A stretch of DNA of 64,000 nt from Vanilla planifolia. Taxonomy: Eukaryota > Streptophyta > Magnoliopsida > Asparagales > Orchidaceae. Location: positions 12,011,107 through 12,075,106 of the forward strand of contig CM043877.1 of assembly GCA_023846275.1 (NCBI GenBank). The letters run 5' to 3'. A program made the position numbers and the translations under genes. Below the pieces are notes generated by a model. That model was not told where the DNA came from, ran no database searches, and saw nothing but the letters and a program-made list of their open reading frames with translations. Shown one piece after another: positions 13,561 to 25,100 of this stretch. The stretch's first letter is position 1; each line of letters begins with the position of its first letter.

Positions 13561-15996
13561 GTTGTCCTTTAATGATACAAGACAAGGCTTGCATATGCAA
13601 ATCTTGAACTACCAATTTTAATTTACATAAGTTTAGCCATGACGTATCATGTGCATGCCTAAATGTTGTTTTAAACTACAACGAATACTAAGGAAAGTTA
13701 CTATCTTAAGTTCTAAGCATATGACAAAAAGCATGCAAACCAAGCACACACTTTTTTTTTTCTCAAAATGCAAATCATAATTCTTGCAAATGTGGAACTC
13801 AAATCACCAACACAAATTCTATTATGAAAATGCAACTCAATATTAAGCTATGGATTAATTTAAATTTAATTAGCAAGCAATTCAAAAAAATCGCATAAGC
13901 TACAACTTAAAACATTAACTAATACAAGTAATTCGATGACCTATCTTAAGCATGTGACACAAGTTGAAAAGAACGCAAAAAATTTTGTTTTGGATTTTTT
14001 TCCAGGAATGTCAAGGCTAATATTAGATTTTATAAACTAATTTTAAGGTAAAATAAACTAATTTATTTTGTTGAAATTAAGAATAATGCTACTTGAATAT
14101 TTTGGGAACTTGACAAGGTACCTATATAATGATAATCCATTTGTATTGTGACTTTACTTGTTTCATGATCAGTTATATTTCCCTTCTTTATGCTTTAATC
14201 CCACATCTTGAACAAGCATCCAAATTATAGGTGAAACTTCATGTAGGAGTTTGGTTTGTCTTAATCTTTAGTTCAATATTATGTAGTAGCCACATTATTT
14301 TCATGAGACTTTATAAATAAGGGGTAAATTGGAGACTTTAGTTACTAGTTAATATTTTATATTTACTTTTATCCCATGTAAGGGTTTCTCCCATTTGTGT
14401 GAAATTTTAATAGTGAACTCTAGCAGTTCTCGAATGGCAAGTTGGTCATGCTCAAAGAAAGATATGCCCATCACTATCTTACACATGCATCTTGGCTACC
14501 ACTTAGATCAAAAGATATTAACCCATCCTTTCATTTCCACCTATTTTTGCACATTTTTTTGCCTTCCAAACATAATTTTTCCTTTTTTCTAGTGTTTGGT
14601 TATCCCCAATTGACTTAAGATGAATTTTAACACCTAGGGTGATTTAAATTGACTACCCAAGGTGATCCACAACCCACACATTTTGACAGGAAACTACACG
14701 AAATGGATTCCTTATAACCCAAGCCTGCAACTCATTTTGTTGCCACTTTAGCATTCCCTTCTTTGAGAAGCCATTTTCTATCCTCCATACTTTGCCTCAA
14801 TGCTTGGTAATGAGTTGAAAGTGGATGGGATTTAATTCTTTTGTGCAATTTTGCAACCACATAAACTGCTTCTCCTCTTTCATTCTGTGTGCATTGGTAA
14901 TGGTGGCTTGGTTGCCATCAGATAGGGTCATCTATTTTAAGTGTGCATTTCTAATCTTGACTAGTTTCTTAACTATGTTGACCAACCAATTTTCAACAGT
15001 ATTTTAAACGATAGAACTCTATTATACCTGTTTGAATTTGGTTTCGTCTTTTTGTTGGATGTCTCGAGTTTTTATGAGTTAGGCTTAATAACTTAAATAG
15101 CTTATATTTGGTTTATCATTTGGCATCAATATTTTTTATGCCACGTCAATTACAATTGGAGAATGCCTTATAACACAATTTTTAACAGTGCTACTACTCT
15201 TATACTAATTATTTTTGGTAGTAGATAAGCTTCTCTTAGAAATGCAAGAAATAATATTCCATAAGTGAATAAATACAAACTCTAGCCAAGTATTCTTTCT
15301 GACAAAATTTATCTATACTTTTCAAGGTTAATAACTAAAACTATATTTGATATTCTTAAACAAAGTTAAAAATAAAAAAAAAAAAAAATGCACATTTGCG
15401 AGAAGGACCAATGTGAGAGAATGGGGAGTACCAACCTCTCTTGAAGCAGACATGAAGGCAACATGTAGATATCACTGGTAGAACACCCATAAGTTCAGAA
15501 CATGCTTACGATGCTTGAGAAAGAGTAGATATGGACGCTGGAAGAAGAGAAGCTTGAGCTAGGGAAAGTACAACATCCTTCTAACTTCAGAAGAATATGC
15601 TCACCACAAAATAAGTCGCCATAGAACATTGTACAACTTGAACTGATGGATGATAAAAAGACATCTTGGTAAGAGATTCCATTTATCATGGCCAGGCTCA
15701 TTATGTTGTTCAGATCATCAAGTTGTCAACCCACCTTTGTACTGATCTGCAAGGCTCCCATCCACTTTAAAAAGGAGTTGATTTTGATTGAGAAAAGATT
15801 CAAAATCTCTCCCTTTTTATGAAAAGAGGCTAATTCTCTCTCTCTTTTTGAAGTTTTATCATGACGGATGTATGAAATTTACAACAAATAAAACAGCGTC
15901 GTCTCTAGGAATGTTACGAACTAATCTTCAGCATAAGCAATAAATAGGTCAACTTCAACAATCTTAACAAGAAGTTCATGCAGGTCCTAGCTACCA
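13561..15996. other. intergenic spacer downstream of the PPR-E gene
   Basis: AT-rich DNA without a supported exon. The last few hundred bases (about 15400-15990) are less AT-rich and are likely to include the 3' UTR of the minus-strand PPR gene. An A run lies near 15370-15390. Confidence 0.5.
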
Positions 15997-17361
15997 TCAC
16001 ACACAACTCCATCCAGGCACCTTCTTCAACCCTCCATATCTCATCAGTCTCCTCAACCTCTCCACATCTTCCCACTCACCCACCTCTGCATACATATTGG
16101 ACAACCCCACATAAACTCCATGGTTTCCAGGTTCCACTTTGAGCATCTCCTTCACCACCCTTTCTGCGATCTCCACATTTCCAGATTTCCTACAAGCCGT
16201 CAATAGAGCACCCAAGACCACCACATCAGCCTTCCACTTCATCCCTTTCACTAACTGCTCAGCTTCCTCCAACCTCCCACACCGACCCAGAAGATCAACC
16301 ATGCAACCATAGTGCTCTACCTTTGGCTCGACTCCATATTTCTCCTCCATGCAAGAGAAGATTCTCTGGGCAAAATCAACATTACCGGCATTGCAGCAGG
16401 CACTTAAAACCCCGACAAAGGTAATGTCATTTGGATGGATCTCTTTCACATCTACCATCTCTCGAAAAAGCTCGAGTGCATAGCTGGTATGGCCATAGTG
16501 AGCCGATCCACATATCATTGCATTCCATGTAACCGTGTTCCTCTGGGGCATTCCCTCAAATAGCTTACGAGCAATAGACATCTTGCCATTCTTCGCATAC
16601 ATGTCCACCAGTGCCGTCCCAAGTATCACCCCGACCTCGATTCCTTTCTCTCCGATAAGTTCATGAACTTTCTGCCCCAATTGCAGCCCTCCCAACCGAG
16701 CACACGCTGATAGAACCGAGGCCAGAGTAGCTTCACATGGCTCAATACCCGACCCCATCATCTCGCAGAATAATGTCACCGCCTCGCCCGCGCAGAAATT
16801 TTGCACGTAACCACTCACCATCGTGGTCCAGACGATGGTATTCCTTTCAGGAGTTTCGTCAAATAGTTGACGTGCTTCAATGAGAAAGCCACAAGTGCCG
16901 TAAGAACGAATCAAACCATTAACAACGTAGGGATCGGAGTCAAGGCCATGACGAACGGCGTGAGTGTGGATCTGCCGGGCAGCCGAGAGGTCACTTGCGT
17001 TGGCGGTGGCTTTGAGCAGAAATGGGAATGTGTGGCGGCCAGGAGGAGGGCCGCTGCAGAGCATCTGGGGGTAGAGGAGCAGGGCATGTGAAGGGTTGGG
17101 AGAGGAGGCAAGCGCGCGGATGAGGGTGTTGTACATGAAGGAGTTTGGGGATACGGTGGAAGAGAAGATTGCTAGAGCATGAGAGAGGTGGCCGGCTGGG
17201 TGGAGGGCGGCGAAGGAGATGAGGCGGCTGGCTGCGTAGTTGTCGGAAATGCGTCCGGTGAGGATCATCAAGGCATGGACTTGCACGAGCTGACGCATCG
17301 ACGTGCATCGATCTGCGAGAAGGGAGAGGGATAGACGAGGTGGTTTTAAGGGAAGGAGCAT
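15997..17361 (-). CDS. PPR protein, PLS class with E motif, 454 aa, intron-free
   Basis: A single open exon of 454 codons. After a short basic N-terminus (about residues 1-25, a possible organelle-targeting peptide), PPR motifs of the P, L and S types follow, with signatures such as RQIHTHAVRHGLDSDPYVVN, RNTIVWTTMVSGYVQNF, GTALVDMYAKNGKMSIARKL and RNTVTWNAMI, then the KVEHYGCMVDLLGRCGRLEEA segment and an E-motif region (VYVGLSNMYAEVGEWEDVERLRRLM). It stops at KKVPGWSCV, inside the usual E region, with no E+ or DYW domain. Family members bind specific RNA sites in plastids or mitochondria; E-class members usually act in C-to-U editing with a DYW partner. The 5' part is strikingly GC-rich relative to flanking DNA. 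The target RNA cannot be told from sequence alone. Confidence 0.92.
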   Translation of the reverse strand: MLLPLKPPRLSLSLLADRCTSMRQLVQVHALMILTGRISDNYAASRLISFAALHPAGHLSHALAIFSSTVSPNSFMYNTLIRALASSPNPSHALLLYPQMLCSGPPPGRHTFPFLLKATANASDLSAARQIHTHAVRHGLDSDPYVVNGLIRSYGTCGFLIEARQLFDETPERNTIVWTTMVSGYVQNFCAGEAVTLFCEMMGSGIEPCEATLASVLSACARLGGLQLGQKVHELIGEKGIEVGVILGTALVDMYAKNGKMSIARKLFEGMPQRNTVTWNAMICGSAHYGHTSYALELFREMVDVKEIHPNDITFVGVLSACCNAGNVDFAQRIFSCMEEKYGVEPKVEHYGCMVDLLGRCGRLEEAEQLVKGMKWKADVVVLGALLTACRKSGNVEIAERVVKEMLKVEPGNHGVYVGLSNMYAEVGEWEDVERLRRLMRYGGLKKVPGWSCV

Positions 17362-18362
17362 TGCATTTAGGAAAGGTGATAAACATTGAGAAGCAAATTG
17401 TTAAGAAATAGTAATCAAAGTATATAAATTGAAAATATAAATAGCTAATATAATTTTAATAAAGTTAAAATTATATATTACTTTATTTAATACACATAAT
17501 TTTTGTTGTCATGGCCCTCAAAAAATTGCTTCAATCTTGATCAAAATGTAATTTACTTTTTTGGTAATGGAAAAATAAAAAAAAGACATTTTTTAATTTA
17601 GTTATATTATTTTTTAAAAATATATTGTTTATTATGTACAAATGATGCATGTATTATGTAAATTATTTTTTTATAAATATATCTTATTTGGTCACCATTT
17701 TAATTTTAAATATTAAAAAAATCTTCTATATTCTTCAAAAATAATAATGTTTAAATTAAAATCATTTATTTTTTATGTATTATACTTGTACATATGCATC
17801 ATTTATTTTCTTTTGTATTCAAATATATTAATATATTAGTACTACTTGTGATAATAAAGTTTTATGATAATGTATAATATGTTTTATACAAACAATATGT
17901 TATATTTTTTTTGAAAATAAAAAAAAATTAAAAACTTTGTAAAATATAATTTAAAAGCAAAACCTAATTGAAGGTTTATTTTGCATATCATGATTTAAAT
18001 TTGTATTTAAAAATTTTAAAAATGATAAATATAATGTAAATAGATGCATTTATGGCAAAAACATAGATGCTTAATTATTAGAAAGCTAAAATGAAATGAA
18101 TCTACCATATATCAAACAAACATTGTGTTTTTAACAAGTTGATATATTTATTATAAAATAAATATCTTTATTAAAAATAAAAAAGAGAGATTTTTTTTTT
18201 TCAGAATAATGTTTGTTTCTTCACAAAATAATTGAAATGCACAAATGCTCATGAGATGCATAACAGGCGTTCTTTATCCGAAGAAGGTGGAGGTGGATTT
18301 GTCATCTCGCTTGTCTCTTGGCTTGTTCAGCTCTCGCCGGTGAAGGCACTAACGATCGACTA
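17362..18362. promoter_or_regulatory. shared divergent upstream region of the PPR-E and CPBP genes
   Basis: About 1 kb of mostly AT-rich DNA separates the two divergently transcribed genes. Both promoters must lie here unless transcripts start far upstream. Base composition turns balanced near 18255, where the CPBP gene leader probably begins. No single TATA element stands out among the many A/T runs. Confidence 0.5.
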
Positions 18363-18484
18363 ATGTGGGTTTTCCGTTGCCGCTGTCGGATTTGTTCACC
18401 ATTTAGCCTTTGTAGTGGTTAAACATGGTGAAAAAGGGAGGATTTTACTGTTGTCGGCAATGTTTTTCCTTGTTCAAATGGTGA
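18363..18484 (+). promoter_or_regulatory. two short upstream ORFs in the leader of the CPBP gene
   Basis: ATG at 18363 opens a 19-codon frame ending TAA at 18420-18422. A second ATG at 18425 opens another 19-codon frame ending TGA at 18482-18484, which overlaps the proposed main ATG (18460) in a different frame. If they are on the mature transcript they could lower translation or push initiation to ATGs further in (18478 or 18568). Their use is inference. Confidence 0.45.
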
Positions 18485-19043
18485 TTTTTATTGCTCAGGT
18501 TAAGCATTTTTGCGTTAGTTGCCGAGGCTCTCTCAACTTAGAAGATCAGCCATTGAACCCCAGAATGTGGGCTTTGGGAACATCAGTTGTGCAGAGTAAT
18601 TCTATTCATCGGAGATATCTGCCGATCTCCGGCAAGGTTGGTCTCTATTGATAATGAGGTTTCTTTGTGCAATTAGATGCAATAGTATGATTGCCTTGTT
18701 CAATTTTGTAAACTTCGAACCTTTAAATGATTGGGCTTAAGTGGATGTTTGGCGAATTCCTTTGGAAAGTTGAAGCTCAGTATTATATTTGAGCTTTCTC
18801 AAAACTTTAGGCCGGGGGGAACTTCTTTTTTCCGTAGATATATCTTCCTTGCTTAGAGAACATTCAATCTGGCGGCTGCACAAGGTTTGCTTGGTTTGCT
18901 CGTCAAGGAAGGAGGAGGTTTGCGAATGTAGAACTATCACAGATTGGGCAATTTAGGTAAAGATAGGAGTGTGTGCATGTGTGTGTGTGTGGGAGAGAGA
19001 GGGGGGGGGGGGGGGGAGGTAGCGAGAGCATGAGCATGAGCGT

Positions 19044-19074
<31 letters not shown>

Positions 19075-19081
19075 CGTGAGA

Positions 19082-19153
<72 letters not shown>

Positions 19154-22100
19154 AAGACGGGATAATTGGATAGAGGAGGTTGTTGGTGTGAGAGGGAAGG
19201 AGAGGGATTAGGTTTGTATGTGGATGAGGTCAGGTTAGGATTTTTAATTCATTTATTAATTTTCTCAATATTGGTACAACATATATTTGTTTATTACTTA
19301 GACAACATTCTTCTATTTTAGAGATGCACAAATTTGCTTGCTTAACCATAGATATTGTTTATACTGTGACTTGAGATTCTTTCCTTGTGGTCCTTTACAC
19401 TTGTAATCTCCCAAATCCCTAGGCAGAGGTAGTCAATTTAAAATAAATGCTTGGTTCATTCAAGGAGACTAACAAGTTTGTGATTGTATATTGCATTTTG
19501 TGCTATAAATTGATGTAATTTGACTTACAACTCTATTGCTCATGTCTATCGTAGCTTGAATTTAACCAATGGAGGCCAAATGTTCTATTATCCAAAAAAG
19601 CCTTTTCTTGAACCTTTAACATACTTTCTAAATCAACATAAAACAATCAAAGTTGTTCTCTTTTAGCTATAATCTTATATTGTAAAACACTTGGAGAATG
19701 TGTAGCTTTCATAGTTGTTGCACTTTGGTTCAGATCAAGTTGCTTCAATTGTGGTTTGATATGCTTATTCTTTTCTCAACCATCCTTTGTTGAAATTTGT
19801 ATGATGCCTTGTCAACTTAATTCCTTTTTAGAGGCTAATTAGGCCACATGGAATCTAAATTTCCTTGGATTTGCCTATGTCTTTTGGAAGGTTGCTTGTG
19901 AAATTTCAAAATCTTTGCTTTTATTTCAATTCAATTTTGAAAAGGAAAACTGATGGTGTTGCTCATATATTATTAAAGGTTTAACAAAAAAGTGAGAGAA
20001 GATGGGAAATAAGTACAACAAAAATTAATATTTGAAGAAAAAAGTGAGAGAAGAATCAACCTCATTCAACCCATTAATTTTCTTGTAGGCAACGTTGTTT
20101 GGCATGTGCAAAATCTGATTTAGATTTTTTGAAAAAAAAAGTTAATATGGATTTCTAGTTATATCCAAAAAGAGGATAATATCTAACAATTTCTAAATTT
20201 TGTAAAAAATGTAAAATATATTATATATCATTCTTGATCATATGAGTTGGTAACAATAATGCATTTTCTTTGTTTTCCATCAAATATTCTGGAGATTTGA
20301 TAATAATCATCATGAATAAAAATTTTGATTGTCAAAATGCATTTAATTTGTTTGGTAAGGCGGCATACTGTTTAAACTAACGTTTTATTAGGTCAAGCCT
20401 CCTTTAAACATTGCCATGGGTGTCCTGTGTTGAGCTGCTAATATTTTTGCAGTTCTTGACATGCTTATCATGTCAATAACATTATTCAAACATATATCTT
20501 ATGGTGTCAGGTGTTTATATTACCTGAATCCATATAAATGGCCTGTAACATGTATGGTTAGAAATATCATTGCATGTTTAAACACGGACAGAAGGTTTGT
20601 TCTACTTGTCATACCCGACTCCCAAAATCTGTCTCATCCTTGCATAAGTTTATTTTGTTTCAAGTATGTTGGTTCTTCTTTACCAGAAAAATTTTATGCA
20701 GTTTGAGTATATTATTTTAATTTATATGGTTTCATAATTTATTCAAATTTTCAGGAACAAAGTTTACAGTTCAAATTCCTTGAGACTTGTTTGATGCAAA
20801 CAATTTATTTCATTCTTGTAGGATTCTGCTAGACGATCTACAGTTTTTGCTGAGCAGAAATCTGAAAAGAAAGTGGGAAATGTGGGGAAAATATCTAAGA
20901 ATTGGAATAAGCAGAAAAATCTTCGAAGCATAGAGTTTGATGATTCATTAGATAGTGTTAAGGAAAGAAATGGAAGTGATCATGCTACCTTTGCTGAACC
21001 TGCTAGAGATAATTTGATTAATAATGATTCACTTTCAAGTGCTGATAGAATTTCTGTGTTGAAGGCCTGCACTATAACATCTGGGCTATTGCTATCTCTT
21101 GGCTTGCTACTTAGACAAGGTTGGTTATAAACACCATCTCTTTTTAGCATAACCCTTTATATTTCTTGCTCAAACATTCCTTTCAATAAGGAGCTGCTTT
21201 AATTTTCTTAGAAGACTAATCTGAGTTATGAATTTCTAATTTGAATAGGTTCATATTTCTCCCCAATGCACACCAAAATTTCAATGTAAATAGTTTGAAA
21301 TGGTAAGAAGACAATATAGTTGGGTTTATTTGCTCTTGTTTGCTAGTTTAGCCATGGGTATTGTGTGAGACCTTATTTTGTTATGCAGTGTAGATATAAC
21401 AAAATTAATTCTTCTCAAATTTTTGGAATATGACTCTAGATTTCTACTCTTACATGAGGCCAACTTGTTTAAGAAGTTTAGAACTTCCAGAGTAAATATT
21501 TATTGTTAATTAACCTTTTAAAATTTAACTATGACCAAAGGTTTTGGAGCATTTAGATGCAATTTGGAAATAAATAGGAATATTTAGCTTTTGGAGTATG
21601 GATACAAGTAAGATTTCCATAGTTTCTTCCTTTTGGAACGATTTAGTTTGTTTTATTAACGTTAGGTTATTAGAGAGTTCTAGTTGTGACATGAAAATTT
21701 CTATATTATAAGCATCCAAGGCAACTTTTTACAGCGTTAATTTAGGTGAATTTAGGTCATGTTTCTTACTTGTGATCCTTTATTGAGACAAATTTCATTT
21801 ATTTTTATGAAAATTGGAGAATAAAAAATGATAATTCTCATTAGTTTTTAATGAAATAACACAATATATAAAAAAAAATGAGATAATTATTTTTGTAATA
21901 AAAAAACTAAAAATAGAATATAGCTAATTAGAAAATTGATAAATTAATACCAATAACACTTTATTCTATGAAACAAATCACACTAATTAGGGAATTAGTA
22001 AATTTATTAATACTTCTTTCTTTAAAAAACAAATCAAGCTAATTGTAAGTTAGTAAATTAATACTAATATCCTTTTATTCTAAGAAATGAATCAAACTAA

Positions 22101-25100
22101 TAAATCATAGATTTCTATACTCCCCATCAAGCTAGATAGTAGATGTTGAATAAGGCTAGCTTTAAATTAAGATATTCAAATGTTTTCTTAGGAATGGCTT
22201 TGGTTAGGATGTTTGAGCACTGTTAATTGATTGGGATGTATTGAAGTGATATAATGTTTTCTCTATCTTTTCATTAGCATAGTGCTTATCAATCTCAATA
22301 TGCTTTTTATTATTATGGTGTATTGAATTCTTTGTTATGCTAATTGCATATTAGGTTATCATAAGACATTTTCATGGGATTTATGAGTGAAATATATTGC
22401 TTACCAATTACCTTTTTTAGCCATGTTCTTTAGCAAATATCGAGAATAAGAGTTTTAAATATTCTGCTTTTGCATTGTTTCAAGATACAACAAATTACTT
22501 TTTGCTTCACCAAGTGACTAAACTTCCCTAGACATATGTGTAATAACCTGAGGTTGATCGTTTGTCCATCACGAACCGAGTACCAATTTGCATCAATGAA
22601 TATCTTAGTCTTCTTGTTCATTGTCTTTTTGAAAAACAATCCTTGATCTAGTATCATCTTTAGGTATCTCAAGATTTTATAGACAACTTAAATATGTCCT
22701 TTTGATGGATTGTTTATGAATTGCCTTACTATACATCATGGTTAAAATCAAGTATGGTGTATGATAAATCAATGAGTTTTTAACTATTCTTGGGTACCTC
22801 CATTTGTCAATTGGTGCATTATTATTGTAACTACATGTCTATTTCCTTCAAGAGATCTAATACATGCTCTTGTTGTGAAGCTAAAATTCTTCTTTTTAGA
22901 ATTGCTACCTTCATTCTAAGAAAGTACTTGAGATTGCCCAAATCTTTTATTGCAAATTCCTTAGCCAAAAATTTTTTGAGGTTGAGTATATCTACATCAT
23001 GGTGTCCTATTAAAATGATGTCATCAACGTATACAATTTTGCGTATTACCTTTTTTGATAATTAATGCTCGACAAACATAGTGTGATTTGCTTGACATTG
23101 ATCATACCTAAACTTCTTGATTGCTCTAAAGAACCTGTTAAGCCACACTTTTGGTGATCGTTTGAGTCCATATAAAGATTTCCTAAGCTTCCGGACCTTG
23201 TTGAGGGTGATTAGAGTATTGAAACCAGGCGATATCTCCATGTAAACTTCTTCTAGATCCCCATTTAAGAAAACTAGTTTCATGTCTAGTTTATATAGAG
23301 GCTAGTCTACGTTGGAGGCAATTGAGATTAACACTCGAATTTTATTGAGTTTTGTTACCTTTGTAAAGGTTTTTTGGTAATTAATCTCATAAGACTACGT
23401 GAATCCCTTGGCTACAAGTTGTACTTTAAATCTATTGACACTTCCATCTTCATTATATTTGATTGTGAATATCCTCTTACAACTAATAGAACATTTTTTC
23501 GAGTGCAACTCAGATATCACGCTAGTCTCATTCTTTCTTAGAGCATGAATTTCTTCCCAAATAGCTTCTTTCCTTTCTAGTTCATTGATGGTTTCATGTA
23601 TTAGACTTGGAATTTGTATTTTGTTATGATTACTAACAAATGCATGATGACTGACAACTCTTCATATGAGCAAAATTGTAAATGAGATAATTAGTACAAG
23701 ATTTTATACCTTTTCTCAAAACAACTAATTTGTCATCACCATTTAAATTGATCAATGTAGGAGGAAGGTTGGAACTAGTGTGACATGATGAATTTTTAGA
23801 TTTTAGGTTCAGATTGGATTCATGGCTTTGATAAAGAGGTTGCATTTCTTTCCCTTTTTTAGTTATGTTTCTCATGGAGTAGACATGTAGTTCAATAGAT
23901 GCTATAAGTTATGCTTGAATGGGACATTGGGGTTGTTGGAGTCCCATTGAGAATTAGGTTTGGGTTGAATGATTGATTGAGTTAACTTGGGTTGGATGAT
24001 AGGAATTGAATTTTTGCTTGTTTGATATGACACTAAAGACTTCATATTAGGAGTATTATTGTCTCAAAGCTAATATTCTTGAGTGAGGTTTTCCTCCTGA
24101 ATATTAGTTTTGTTGTAGGGTTGTTGCTCGAAGTAGGAGATATTTATGGAGTTGTAGAGTTTGTTTTGTGATTAAAGGGTAGCACTTATACCCTTTGTGA
24201 TTTGAGGTATACTCGAAAAACATACAATTGAGTGCTTTTAGATCAAGCTTACTTTTATATTATGCATGTATATGAACAAGCACAGTGCAACAAAAGACCT
24301 TGATGGGTAGGTTGGCGAGGATATGAAAGTTGTGAAATGATTGAAGGAGGACTTGACATAGTGTTTAGAAGTTGAAGGCTCTAGAAGACATCATGTTTAT
24401 TAGATAAGCTACTGACAATATTGCTTCACCTCAAAAAAATTTGGAACATGTGTGGCGAACAACATTGATCGAGCAATTCTCACGAGGTGTTTGTATTTTC
24501 TTTCAAAAATTTCATTTTGTTTTGGTGTGTCAACACATAAACTATGATGTATGATCTCCTGATTCTCAAGAAATTTTCCCAAAATTGTCTTAAAGTATTC
24601 TTTTGTATTATTAATTTTTAGAACTTGTATTTTGCTTGGAATTGAATTCAAATTATAGTGTTAAAATTTTTGAAAATTTGGCCAATGTCCCACTTTCTTT
24701 CATAAGAAAAGACCATGTAATCCTAGTATGATCATCCACGAATGGTATCCATCACCCAAGTGTTCATTACATATTTTTTATTTTAAATAACCTAATGCAT
24801 CATTATAACTCATTGAAAATGTATGAGATGCTTTATATTGTAGAATTTGATAAAAATTACGAGCATGTTTAGGATGACGTAGACAATAATGTTATAATAT
24901 GGTTGCATTATCTTTATTAGAATTTTAATTTGAAACAAGACTTTTATTAGACCAACTCTTTGATTTAGAATATATTGCATTATGAGTTTATCTTCTTGGA
25001 GAATCACCAACTTTTAGAAGAAAAAGTCTTAAGCCCACCTTAGCATTTCCAATTATCCTTCATGATTCCAAATGTTGAAATTCATACAAATCTAGGAAAA

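Noticed and set aside
16867-17386. Open frames of 66-131 codons overlapping the 5' half of the PPR-E gene
   Set aside because: Shadow frames created by the GC-rich coding sequence; they have no PPR or other domain.
18937-19155. Open frame encoding a Ser-Leu repeat protein
   Set aside because: It is the GA microsatellite translated on the opposite strand.
22790-23065. 91-codon plus-strand open frame
   Set aside because: Antisense to the copia reverse transcriptase region.
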